From NCBI GenBank assembly GCA_051453625.1, contig JBOZIK010000001.1, positions 3,281,278 to 3,309,130 of the forward strand: DNA of 27,853 nt, read 5' to 3'. Numbering within the stretch: the stretch's first letter is position 1; each line of letters begins with the position of its first letter. The notes beneath the pieces are model-generated. The model had not been told where the DNA came from. It did no database searches and was given only the letters and a program-made list of their open reading frames with translations. The translations under genes were made by a program, and so were the position numbers. Source of the DNA: Welwitschia mirabilis (lineage: Eukaryota > Gnetophyta > Gnetopsida > Welwitschiales). Shown here one piece after another: positions 1 to 9,377 of the stretch.

Positions 1-845
1 TTTAATTTTTGAATGAAAAAATATATTTTAAACCTTGGGATAATTTCTTAAGTTTAAGGCTAATATTTTAAGTTATTGTTCCATCTATCATGGGGACAAT
101 AGACATGGGATGACATTCTGCAAAAAGTTTTTCTACTGAGTAAAAATGTTGAGTTTCTCCCTCATTAGTATGTTATTCATTCTTAAACTCATGACAGTAT
201 ATTTTAATGGAGTTATCATATAAAGTTGGTTTATGTAGAATGATTAATATATCCTCAATTGGTCGATCTTATGAAGACAAGGTTGGTTTCAGTTCATCTT
301 TAAGATTCCTATGTCCTTTTCAGCATCATTAAAAACTCTAATGTTAAATTGTCTATTATCAAAATGACATCTCATCATCCTAGACCATGTGTTAATGATA
401 TAATGGGCAGTTGTATAAAAGGCTCTTCCCAAAAGGATTGGATAACCTCCATCATGTTCCATCTTAATGATGATAAAATCTATAGGATAAAAGCTTTCTT
501 AATTTGGAGAACTAAGTCCTTAATAATTACTAATGATTCCTTGATTGAGATATTAATCAATTCTAAGATAAATTTGTGTAGGTTCTATTGTATTTTCCAA
601 TCCAAGTCTCTTACATATGTAGAGAAGCATGATGCTTATACTTACTCTTATGTTAATTAAAGCTTTTTGAATTCTTTTATTTTTTGCCAGGGTAACACTC
701 ACAGTTGCAACTTTGAGGTCTTAGAATGTAGAACACTTTTTCATAACTAAGTTGGAAAGAGGTTGAGTAAGAAAAACTTTGCTAGGAATGATATATTTTT
801 GCTTTCTTCTTACTAAGTTCTTCCACAACTTAGAATATTTAGGAT
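1..845 (-). pseudogene. Ty3/gypsy protease segment, copy 1 (broken)
   Basis: Read on the minus strand, this is the region before and across a retropepsin of the plant Ty3/gypsy Athila/Tat type, which cuts the Gag-Pol polyprotein. From 845 down there is a pre-protease stretch (YSKLWKNLVRRKQKYIIPSK), then the active-site region read as LINIRVS where families carry LLDLGAS, then MLLYICKRLGLEN, FYPIDFIIIKMEHDGGYP and ILLGRAF (to about 365). At least three in-frame stops lie between these blocks. The catalytic Asp is Asn here. Below 365 is the spacer toward reverse transcriptase, which is not reached inside the window. The same segment recurs at 1279-2121. The copy is truncated by the window edge on one side and a gap on the other. 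Confidence 0.85.
1..845. repeat. Direct repeat, copy 1 (partner 1279-2121)
   Basis: The stretch aligns end to end with 1279-2121 (845 against 843 bases) in the same orientation. Shared blocks include the AAACCTTGGGATAATTTC near the start and CTTTCTTCTTACTAAGT near the end. Identity looks to be about 80-85 percent by eye, so these are diverged copies and not one sequence assembled twice. Confidence 0.9.
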
Positions 846-945
846 NNNNNNNNNNNNNNNNNNNNNNNNNNNNNNNNNNNNNNNNNNNNNNNNNNNNNNN
901 NNNNNNNNNNNNNNNNNNNNNNNNNNNNNNNNNNNNNNNNNNNNN
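846..945. other. Assembly gap (100 N)
   Basis: Exactly 100 N, the usual placeholder for a gap of unknown size. It separates protease copy 1 (left) from the reverse-transcriptase start of element A (right), so the junction between the two copies is hidden. Any reading frame drawn through it is meaningless. Confidence 0.98.
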
Positions 946-1258
946 TTGATGCACATTCTCCATTTCCCCCCTTTATTTGAAACTACTATTAAAGAACTAA
1001 CCTACTCAGTATTGGATATGGCATATATTATTCCTACATTTACAAGTTTAATAATTTCATCTTTAATGATTTATTTAAGCATCGAGTTGAGCCTTATTTA
1101 GGGTTGCATAATAGGTTTAGCATTATCTTCAAGGTAAATCATGTGTTAAATTATAAAAAGAGGAATGGTAGCTAAGTCTTTATGTGACTAAGCAAAGGCG
1201 TTTATTTTAAAGCTAAAAGTGAGATTAAGTTTGATTCTTGTTGAGAAGTAAGAAGGTC
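946..1258 (-). pseudogene. Ty3/gypsy reverse transcriptase, N-terminal part (element A)
   Basis: On the minus strand, after the protease and a spacer of about 400 bases, the sequence reads LLIINDLLTSQQESNLISLL (about 1258 down), then a frame change, then IIKDEIIKLVNVGIIYAISN and VSSLIVVSNKGGKWRMCI. This is the well-conserved start of the gypsy polymerase, where families carry a block like 'EVLKLLDAGIIYPISDS.WVSPVQVVPKKGG'. Stops fall after MLK and after SNTE. The catalytic YxDD box would lie further downstream and is lost in the gap at 846-945. Assignment to the Athila/Tat side rests on this block, the protease and the primer site. Confidence 0.85.
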
Positions 1259-1278
1259 ATTAATTATTAGGAGTTTTA

Positions 1279-2121
1279 TTTGATTTTCAAAAAAAAATAT
1301 ATTTTAAACCTTGGGATAATTTCTTAAGTTTAAGGCTGAAATTTTAAGCTATCATTTCATCTATTGTGGGGATGACAGACGTGGGACAACACTCTACAAA
1401 ATGTTTTTCTATCAAGTAAAAATATTGAGTTTTTTTTCCAATCAGTGCATTCTTCATCCTCAGATTTAAGGTAGTGTGTTTTAATGGGGTTATCATTTAA
1501 AGTTGGTTTATGTAATAGGATTAATCTCTCCTAAATTGGTTAATGTTCTTAAAACAAGGTTGGTTTTAGTTCATCTTCAAGGTTAAACTTAGTTCCTATA
1601 CCATTTTCAACAACATCAAGAACTTTAATAGTAAACTATTTATTGCCAAAATGACATCCCATCATCCCAGATCATGTGTTAATGATACAATACATAGTTG
1701 CACTCCTAAAAGGAGTGGATAACCTCTATCATGTTCTATATTAATGATGACAACATCTATGGGATAAAAATTTTCCTCAATTTTGATAACTAGGTTCTTG
1801 ATAATTCCTAATGGTTTCTTGATTAAGGTGTCAGCCTATTTTAAGATAATTCATATATGTTTTATTCTGTTTTCCAACCCAAGTTTCTTACATATGTGGA
1901 GAGGCATGATTTTTGCACTTGCTTCTATGGTAATTAAATATTTTTGAATTCTTTTATTTTCTTCTAAGTAACACTCATAGTTATAGCTCTAGGATATTTA
2001 AATTTAGGATACTTTTTCATGACTAAGTTGGAAAGAGATTGAGCAAGAAAAACTTTGCTAGGAATGATATATTTTTGCTTTCTTCTTACTAAGTCCTTCC
2101 ATAACTTAGAATATTTAGAAT
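1279..2121. repeat. Direct repeat, copy 2 (partner 1-845)
   Basis: Second copy of the protease-plus-spacer segment at 1-845. Unlike copy 1 it is continuous with gag on one side and reverse transcriptase on the other, so it is in its native place within element A. Confidence 0.9.
1640..2121 (-). pseudogene. Ty3/gypsy retropepsin (element A, copy 2)
   Basis: Minus-strand protease of element A. Order from high to low coordinate: pre-protease stretch (YSKLWKDLVRRKQKYIIPSK, nearly the same as copy 1), the active-site region LITIEASAKIMPLHICKKLG at about 1935-1875, LIKKPLGIIKNLVIKIEE, FYPIDVVIINIEHDRGYP and LLLG. The last blocks match the conserved 'FxxVDFVVLDMEED..P.ILG' strand of plant gypsy proteases. 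The catalytic Asp of DLGAS is replaced by Thr, and there are several stops, so it is dead. It lies between the gag (2650-3701) and the reverse-transcriptase start (946-1258), as expected for one Gag-Pol unit. Confidence 0.88.
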
Positions 2122-2649
2122 TTGCTTGCAAGAATTTTTAAAAAGATAAGTTGATATTTACCTCTTGCAACAAATTTTTCAAGTATTCATTAAACATATG
2201 ATTTATATTCAATCAATCAAGTTAATGAGTGGATGGTTTATTCCCTTTATTTTCTTGTGAGGCATTTTTAGTGGAGGCTTTATAAGTGATGTTGATGAAA
2301 GGTCGTATGAATCCAAAATTTTTACATCATTTTCTTCATTTATTTCATTATTTTTAGAAGTTAAAGCCTCATGGGTAGGAGCTGTTGTATTATTTCCACT
2401 TCATATTACTACCTTTAAATTTTTCTTAACTTCATTTAAATTGGATAAAAGTTGAGATGTAAGAGATTCTTGTGGTTTTTAGTTGGCAAGCATTATTTGT
2501 TAGAGTAAATTTACTAAGTTCTCAATGTTGTTATTAGTTTTTTGTTACACTTTTTTTAATCTCTTTTATGGATTTCCTAAGTAAATCATTATAATTTTAT
2601 TGAAAATTAGATTGGAAGTTTGAATTTTAAATCTATTTTCAAAAAGTTT
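2122..2649 (-). pseudogene. Gag-protease linker of element A
   Basis: Joins the gag and protease pseudogenes on the minus strand. Short pieces are readable, such as ESLTSQLLSNLNEVKKNLK-like text (around 2470-2410) followed by a low-complexity stretch rich in N, E and K, resembling the 'LESQLSQL' linker in plant gypsy Gag-Pol. Frames shift several times. It is assigned mostly by position. Confidence 0.55.
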
Positions 2650-3701
2650 CCATTGAGATTATCCACCTAATATTTATTGAAATTGTGATTTGATTTTAAA
2701 ATTAAGTGTTGTTTAGTTTAAAGCATAAACTTCCTCAAACATCCTTTCTTTACAGGTTGGTAATAAAGAACACTCTTTAGTTAGATAAGATTATCTTCAT
2801 AAATTTCATAATTTGAAGTTGTGTTTCTATTCTTTACTACTTATGCATCAACTATCATTTATGTGTACTTTTTTAGAGTAGTGGTAAAATCTTTTATCAA
2901 GTTGGTTAAGTCCTCTCTTTCTTCTTCTTTGTCATGTTTAACTTTCTTTAAGTTCTTTAAGATTTAACCTATAGTTTAATTTTTCTTAGTGGGTTTAGGT
3001 CAAGTTTAACCTATTTATATAAGATTCTCCAATACATTGTATGCTTCTTCTAAGAGTAAGTTCAACAAGTTACCTTCACAAGAAAAGTCTACAAGTTACT
3101 TAGTTTAAGCATTCAATCCACTGTAGAAAGAAATCAATGAGCTCTTCTTTAAAAATTTCATCTATAGGGTTAGAATGGCTAGCTATGATAAAACATTCAT
3201 AAGTTGTTGCATAATCCTCATGAGGTTGTTGTTAAAAATTAATTACTTCTTTTCTTATTTTTCTCATGGAACTTTTGTTCAAAAAACATTTGATAAACAC
3301 TTCTTGCACTTGATTCTAAGATTTAAGACTTTTATATGGAATAGTTTTAAGCTAAATTTTTTCTCTTCCTCTAAGTATGACTAGAAAGATAATCATGTAG
3401 GTATGGTCACTAATACATTTTTTTCCATTCTCCAAGGTAAGCACAAGTTTTTCAATGTCAGCTAAATGTTAGAAAGGGTCTTCCTCAGGTTCCCTTAAAA
3501 AAGTTGAATATGCACTTACATTCCTTAATTCTACATCATCTCCAGGAGGTAAATCAAAAGGATTTTGAATTTTATGTTTTCTTTTGACAATTAAATCTCT
3601 AAGAGTGGTGTTTACATTTGAGGAAGAAGTTCTATTACGATTAGGATATTAGATGAAGTAAATTGCTTTTTTTTTTGTATTGATTTCAATACATTCGACA
3701 T
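2650..3701 (-). pseudogene. Ty3/gypsy gag (element A)
   Basis: Gag forms the retrotransposon particle. The likely start is the ATG at 3701 (MSNVLKS), followed by a run of ten A where the frame slips. A long colinear match to the gag of element C follows: TLRDLIVKRKHKIQNPFDLP, GDDVELRNVSAY, LADIEKLVLTLENGKKCISD, HTYMIIF, then HEDYATTYECFIIASHSNPI and EELIDFF, and the conserved stretch before the zinc knuckle (about 3100-3030). Only a few stops interrupt the first 180 codons. At about 2860-2800 the segment FTTTLKKYT...MIVDA aligns with FTSTLKKYTQMILDA of C. In the following knuckle both Cys of C (CDLC) are Tyr here (YEIY), so the nucleic-acid binding motif is lost. The end is set by where similarity fades. 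Confidence 0.85.
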
Positions 3702-4457
3702 ATTCAAAGAAGAAATTCTATACTACAATTTTATTTTGAAAAATCTGATTATGAAATAATACAAGTAGAAAAATCTTCTTCTTTAATTCTGGAAATTTGT
3801 GTATCTGGAATATGTGTACCTAGATTTAGTTCAAAGTTGAATAATCCTTCTATGACGTTTTCTTCGATTAGGTTTTGCTCTCTCTGATATTTTATTTTCC
3901 TACCAGAATTTAACATGTCCCTGTATGCTTAGATAGCAAATAAAAAACCAAAATAAAAAATAATAGATCATCATCCGCCTAGTTATGGAGATAATAGAAA
4001 GGATGATGATCACAGTAATAGAAATTTAAAACTTAGAAAAATTACCAAAGTAAATAAATTAGAGTATTAAATAGGATATCATGGAAATGACAGAGAAGAT
4101 AACAGTAACTTTATTAAAATTAAAAAAAACAAAAATTGTAAAATTTCAAAAGTAAAAAAAAGTAGACTATGATCCAATATGTCATAAGGATGATAGTGAC
4201 TTTATTACTGAACTATACATAGAAGAAAAATTATAAAGGCAAAAATTAATCTTGAACTTTCAAAACTATCATGTTTAATGTCATCGGAATGATAGAGAGG
4301 ATGAAAAGATCTCTAAAAACAATTAAAAATAAAAATTTTCTGAAATAAACCTATTCTAAGTTATGCTAAAAATATAGCACTAAGTCACAAAATAACCTGA
4401 ACAGAAGATTCGAGGTACTTATCTAGTTAGTGAAAATTCTCCATCTCCTTGTGACCT
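3702..4457 (-). other. Untranslated leader of element A
   Basis: Lies between the primer site and the gag start on the minus strand. It is AT-rich, has no coding signal, and contains the tandem repeat listed separately. Confidence 0.7.
3967..4310 (-). repeat. Degenerate ~100-bp tandem repeat in the leader of A
   Basis: Four copies of a GATGA/GATAG-rich motif stand at 3967-4011, 4076-4106, 4170-4200 and 4278-4305, a spacing of about 94-109 bases. Examples on the plus strand are GGAGATAATAGAAAGGATGA and TGTCATCGGAATGATAGAG. The AT-rich DNA between them also shows weak shared pieces such as GTAACTTTATTA and GTGACTTTATTA. The leader of element C has the same arrangement in three copies. Confidence 0.7.
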
Positions 4458-4475
4458 ATCCTAGAAATGGTGCCA
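4458..4475 (-). promoter_or_regulatory. Primer binding site, tRNA-Asp type (element A)
   Basis: On the minus strand the sequence is TGGCACCATTTCTAGGAT, set 8 nt inside the LTR edge. It resembles TGGCGCCGTTGCCGGGGA, the complement of the plant tRNA-Asp 3' end used by Athila/Calypso-type elements, at 12 of 18 positions. Four of the six differences are G-to-A or C-to-T. The site would have primed minus-strand DNA synthesis. Confidence 0.8.
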
Positions 4476-4483
4476 AAATTTTA

Positions 4484-5688
4484 TGATGTGAATTTATACA
4501 ATTTTAAAGTCCTTTAGTTAAACTTGTAAATCAAATAACTTGCAAAAAACACATGCTAGTATAAATAGGAGTTCACCCAAATGTCATAATCCCAATGAAG
4601 GCACTAGGCTTAAAGTTAGAGAATCAATTTTTAAAGGTATCTTTAGTCTTTTATCTTTTAATAACTGAAAGTAGATAATAAATTAAAATGTAATACAATG
4701 TAAATGGAGATGAAATACAAATGAAAATGAAATGAATCATATTTAATTCTAATCCTTTTGTCATAAGAACTAGATCTCTATAATTCAAATCAATTAAGAA
4801 AAGTACTTAACGTATTCCTAATCAATGTAAACTATGAGATATACCAAGTAGAATATGAAATGCAATGTTAAATGGAAATGGAATAATGATGCAAATCTAA
4901 TACTAACCAAAGTCAACCTTAATAAAGATTTCCCTTATGATCTAAATAAATTACATAGTTACCGCTTAAACTATAACCAACTTAAACTATAAGGGACATA
5001 AACAGAATTGGAATTAAAAAGAGTAATTGTATTAATTTTAAAGAACTTTACATCTATTTATAATAGAATAGTAACACCTCAATGAAAGAGACTTAGCCTA
5101 ACACCAAGAAAACTCATTTCTATAGCTACTGGATGGGATTCTTATTCTTCAATCTTCCATCAGAAGCATATGGAAATAGAAATTAAGAAGGGAAAGGGTA
5201 TTTATAGTTTTAAATTGAGGTTCTAGAAACTCAACCATAAAAGTTAGAAAAGAAACCCTAATAGTCTAAATGGATCACTTGATCCCATTAGAAAGATAAT
5301 TCTTTCCAACCATGGAAAAACAACTATCGTCCTGACTGTCATGGGGATAATAGAGAGGATGTCACCCTATGTCAAAAGGTACTCTATCAGCTTCATACCC
5401 ATTGTCAACCCTACATCTTTTGTCCATGTTAATATTACTATTATTCTACCTATTGTGGGAATAATAGAGGGGACGACAGGCTTTATTATCTTCAATCTCA
5501 AAGGTAAGTGAGTCTTTTGCATGATGAATCCTTCTTTCAAGTACGCAGTATCAGAATAAGCCTGGGAAACCTCCAAATATGCTGAGAATTACATGATTCA
5601 TTGATCATCCTATCAGATCTTCATAATCATTAGTATTGCATCCAAACTTATATAAATGTCTAGTAAAATTACTTAAAATACACCATCA
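4484..5688 (-). mobile_element. 5' LTR of Ty3/gypsy element A
   Basis: A 1205-bp LTR starting TGATG and ending CATCA on either strand, that is, with a 5-bp terminal inverted repeat. The inner edge is 8 nt from the primer site, as in element C. The first bases on its own strand (TGATGGTGTATTTTAAGTAA) match the C LTR start (TGATAAGGTATTTTGAGTGG). Two copies of the family motif lie about 208 and 323 bases from its start, at almost the same offsets as in C. The partner 3' LTR is not in the window. Short frames inside it look like noise. Confidence 0.82.
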
Positions 5689-6413
5689 AATTCCTAAAAA
5701 TTGGAATCACAATAATCAACATTTACTTTTTTCTTTTGGCGGAAGAGGAAGAGGTAGTACATTTGTTTTTTTCTTTTAATTTCTTTGGGCTAAGGGATCT
5801 TGAGGACCTCCTTAACATGCTTTGGTGCCTTTTCAAATGATAATAATAAGGTTGTGGTACCTATTTTTATCTTTTTTTAAAAGCATTTTAAGAAAGTAAT
5901 GAGGGACATTGATTCTATAACTCAAATTAAGTTCCTTCATAAATGTGAAGTGGATTCTTATTAGTTTTGAACTACATTCCAAGAGCATGAAGTACCTGTT
6001 AATTAATTTAGCCTTTATTTCATAGGAGGTTAAAAGTATTTATTGTAAATATACCTAATGTATAGCTTTATAATTCTATTTGAGAAAAAAATGGTAGGCT
6101 TCTCTATGCCCTTTATTTCATATGGCAATATTTTTTCTTTTATGAAGACCTTTAGGTATCTAGCTAAGGCTTCCTTTGTGATGTTTGTATGTATCCTTGT
6201 AAACTTAGTAAAAGATTCTTTTCTTCTTCTATAGAAATGGGTAATGTCCACCTCTAGTTCTCCTTTTAACTTGTGAAGAAGTAAATTTCATTTAAAGGCC
6301 TAAACTTTATTTCATAGTTTAGGAGATCTTGCATGGAGAGCTAGATTATTTAACTTATCTAATGACATAAATTCCATTATAGCTCTAATTTTAAAGAGAT
6401 ACCATTTTAGGTA
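5689..6413. other. Unassigned AT-rich stretch between element A and element D
   Basis: The DNA 5' of element A. It carries one weak minus-strand frame (6030-6251, listed separately), with loosely coding-like, Lys-rich text continuing below it to about 5730. I recognise no family. D is inserted at its right end, so before that event base 6413 was next to about 14059. Confidence 0.5.
6030..6251 (-). other. Unrecognised 73-codon reading frame
   Basis: Minus-strand frame beginning MDITHFYRRRKESFTKFTRI and running through ARYLKVFIKEKILPYEIKGI. It is rich in basic residues, with no membrane segment or known motif that I can see. A few coding-like residues precede the Met (HKLKGELEV), so the Met may not be a true start. 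It could be a fragment of another transposon or chance. No promoter or conserved neighbour supports expression. Confidence 0.25.
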
Positions 6414-6418
6414 TTTAG
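6414..6418 (+). repeat. Target site duplication of D, left copy
   Basis: TTTAG immediately before the left LTR. The partner TTTAA at 14054-14058 differs by one G/A change. Confidence 0.6.
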
Positions 6419-7185
6419 TATTATATTTCATATTTTATAAACCTTATTTACTTGAATATTAAGTATATTAAGCTTTCAATCAAATGATTACTTATACTTA
6501 TTTAAATTCTTTATTAAATAAGATATCATTTTAAATTAACCTTAGTTTGTAATCTTTATAATTTCCCATGAAAATTATGATAATTATATTAAAATGTTTT
6601 ATGAAAAAGTCTATCTAAACATTTAAAATTAGATAATCCCATTATGTAAGGAATTAAAATCACATGATAAAAGTAATAAATCAAAAATCTCAAGAGACAT
6701 AATAATATATTTTGTATCTTATTTACTCATTTATAATTTTGATAAATATATAGGTGTACTATATTATGAATAAATATTTTCTTCTTTGTGTTATGTAATT
6801 GATAGATTTTATGCATTTTAAAATAAATGAGCATTTGAACAAAAAAATGCACTCTTACCTAGAACTAAGGATGATAAATGAGTAGATTTACTCTACCATG
6901 ACTTTTATGTTCTTGAGATTTGTAAGGGCACTTGGTTCTAGCATGAATGGCTAAATGGAGTAACTATTAAACCATGAGTTTAAGTTCTTTTATAGTAAAT
7001 GGATTTTTTAAAATTGATTTGATTTTTATTTCTAAAATAGTTTCACTTAGTAAATTAGTTAAGATATTATATAACTAATTAGTTAGCATATCTATTATTT
7101 AACTAATCTAAGTTTTTGCTTAAGTAGTTGTAGAATCTTTATCATATTTTTATTCTAATGAAAATTAAATTTCTAGAATATAGGC

Positions 7186-7367
7186 ATAGGATAAAAACAC
7201 CATATATTATTAGTTAGTAGGTATAANNNNNNNNNNNNNNNNNNNNNNNNNNNNNNNNNNNNNNNNNNNNNNNNNNNNNNNNNNNNNNNNNNNNNNNNNN
7301 NNNNNNNNNNNNNNNNNNNNNNNNNNATAGGATAAAAACACCATCTATTATTAGTTAGTAGGTATAA
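7186..7367. other. Assembly gap (7227-7326) with a duplicated 41-bp flank
   Basis: The 41 bases before the 100-N gap (7186-7226) are repeated right after it (7327-7367) with a single A/C difference. The right LTR has this segment only once. The simplest reading is two contig ends that overlap but were not merged, so the true gap may be zero. Confidence 0.85.
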
Positions 7368-8337
7368 ATTAGTGAAATTTTTTATATAATTCTAGGATTA
7401 TGTTTGAAAAGTGAAAATGTAAAAAAAAATTTGCTGATGGGTAATTATGTTTAAAAGATTAATTTTTTAAAATACATTACCAACTACATGCAAAAAATAG
7501 CAAGCAAGTAATTTACATTTTTGTACCTATCTATTAAAATATTTGAAAACTTGAGTATCATACATTATAGGAAATTGAATAATCTTTCCAAAAAGTCTTA
7601 AATCATTTAAAAAATAAAAGTATTTTAAAAGTTATGATCATTTTAGTAAGTTGAGTAGGACTATAATTTTAGAAAATTTAAGAGTTTTTACCCTTAAATG
7701 ATAACCTTAGAAAACATATTGTCATAATTCCAAGATAGTTTAAGTTATATTTTAAGAATCCTATTATGTGTTTAATTTTAGAGAAACTACTAAAATTTAT
7801 TTTTGTTTTATAATTAATTAACTATTAATTTTTAGCTATGATATCTCCTTAGAACCCAAAAATGTTATAATTAATATTAAAAATTATAGAAAAATGATTA
7901 CATAAATTTTTTATAAAAATTAAGTATATAAAATATATTTCTGTCAGTAAATTTAAGAACCTATATGTAGTATTTATTTATAGAAATACCTCTTTCATCC
8001 TTTTTCTTTAGTTTACTTTAAATATGCATGTGCTTGCAAGAGTTTTTACATTAGTAGTTCAAGTAATATAAGTAGTATCTAGCTTATGATTTTTTTTTGA
8101 TTTATAAAATAGCCATATGAAGATTGAATAAAGATTTATATCTTAACAATTATGTTTGAGCTATGCTTTCTTTGTTTACCTTCTTTGTAGCAATTCATAA
8201 TACTTATCATGTAAGCATGGAAGAATGTTTTTAGGATTGACATAGCTCTAGATATGTTTTGGTTTCTTTAAGTACATTATTAAGATGTTATTTGACACAT
8301 TTTAAATATTTTTTAACTATCAAAAACAAAAACAAAA

Positions 8338-8420
8338 ATATTTACTTTATTTAGATAAAAAAGAAAAGAATATTTCCTTTATTTAGATAGAAAGAAAAGA
8401 ATATTGCTTTATTTAAATTT
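8338..8420 (+). repeat. ~31-bp tandem repeat inside the left LTR of D
   Basis: Copies at 8338-8369, 8370-8400 and a partial one at 8401-8420 share the pattern ATATTTCCTTTATTTAGATA plus a run of A and G. The equivalent place in the right LTR (about 13073-13130) has only two. Confidence 0.75.
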
Positions 8421-9365
8421 TTATTATTATAATCTTGAAAAAAAAGATGTTCTTGTATGCTTGCTTTATTTTTATGGTTGTTTCTATAAAATGAATGAAA
8501 TAATAATTAGAATTATTATAAATAGTACATAATTCATTAAATATCAACATTAGTTATAATTGTTTACATGCATTAGTGTGGTGTATTCATCAAACATGAA
8601 TAAATCAAGATAATTCTAAAAATATTAATTGCTATGCTTAGATTTTATTACCAAGGTGAGTTATATTGCATTTTTTTCATAATTCCTTTCTAGAAGTGGA
8701 TTTAATCACCACTCTCCTATCCTACCTATGTATGAACTTACTATGACTTAATATCTTGAGCCGTTAACATCGATGAATCATGTTACATCATCCAGAGATG
8801 CTCCAAGAATGTGGGGGTTATTTGTAATCATGCATCCATCTCATGTACTACCTGTTAATTATATTGGGGATATATCAAGGTGAAGTGGAAGTGTATAGAG
8901 TTGACCTCAGCCATGTTTATGTAGTTTAGAACTTGAAGTATAACTAACTGATATCCAAAGGATATGACTAGATATCTAGCTGGAATACCATTAATTAGAG
9001 TTGCAACCTCCTATTATATTGGTTAGGTATTATCTTTAAAACTTATCCATATATATTAATAACAAGTTTACATCTTCTCAATTATTCATAAGATATTTTT
9101 TTTTGTGATAAAAAACTAAGAATAAATGACTACAAACTTATGACATCACTATTGTTTATAAACTAAAATAACCTAGAAAATTAATTATAGGTAACTATAT
9201 AATATTAATATAATTTGTCTTTCTTAGAATATAAAAATGCTAATAAAAGAGTAAATAGAATTTTGTTCTATGTTCCATTATGTCTATTAGATAAAAATAT
9301 TAAAAATAAAGGAAGTAAAAAAAATAGTGCTTAATTAGGATAAAAGAAAAGAGGGTGTCTTAAAT

Positions 9366-9377
9366 TGGCATTGGAGC
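9366..9377 (+). promoter_or_regulatory. Primer binding site, initiator tRNA-Met type (element D)
   Basis: TGGCATTGGAGC, three bases after the LTR, matches the standard TGGTATCAGAGC at 9 of 12 positions. All three differences are transitions. The site would have primed first-strand synthesis of D. Confidence 0.8.

Larger units (their letters stand above)
6419..9362 (+). repeat. 5' LTR of element D
   Basis: Aligns along its whole length with 11319-14053. The start (TATTATATTTCATATTTTAT) equals the right LTR start (TGTCATGTTCCATAGTTTAT) except for six differences in 20, five of them G-to-A or C-to-T, so the terminal TG has become TA. The end is eroded as well (TCTTA against TCACA). A 100-N gap at 7227-7326 sits inside it. 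Without the gap and the duplicated gap flank its length is about 2803 bases, against 2735 for the right LTR. Confidence 0.9.

Noticed and set aside
349-660. 103-codon plus-strand frame
   Set aside because: Antisense to the protease of copy 1, whose minus-strand blocks are clear.
3175-3384. 69-codon plus-strand frame
   Set aside because: Antisense to the gag of element A.
3967-4310. CRISPR-like array from regular ~100-bp motif spacing
   Set aside because: The repeats are degenerate, the 'spacers' are AT-rich and weakly similar to each other, and the context is a plant retrotransposon leader.
1-5688. Endogenous pararetrovirus (caulimovirid) origin
   Set aside because: LTR, primer site, gag and protease all fit Ty3/gypsy retrotransposons; no movement protein or virus-type arrangement is visible.
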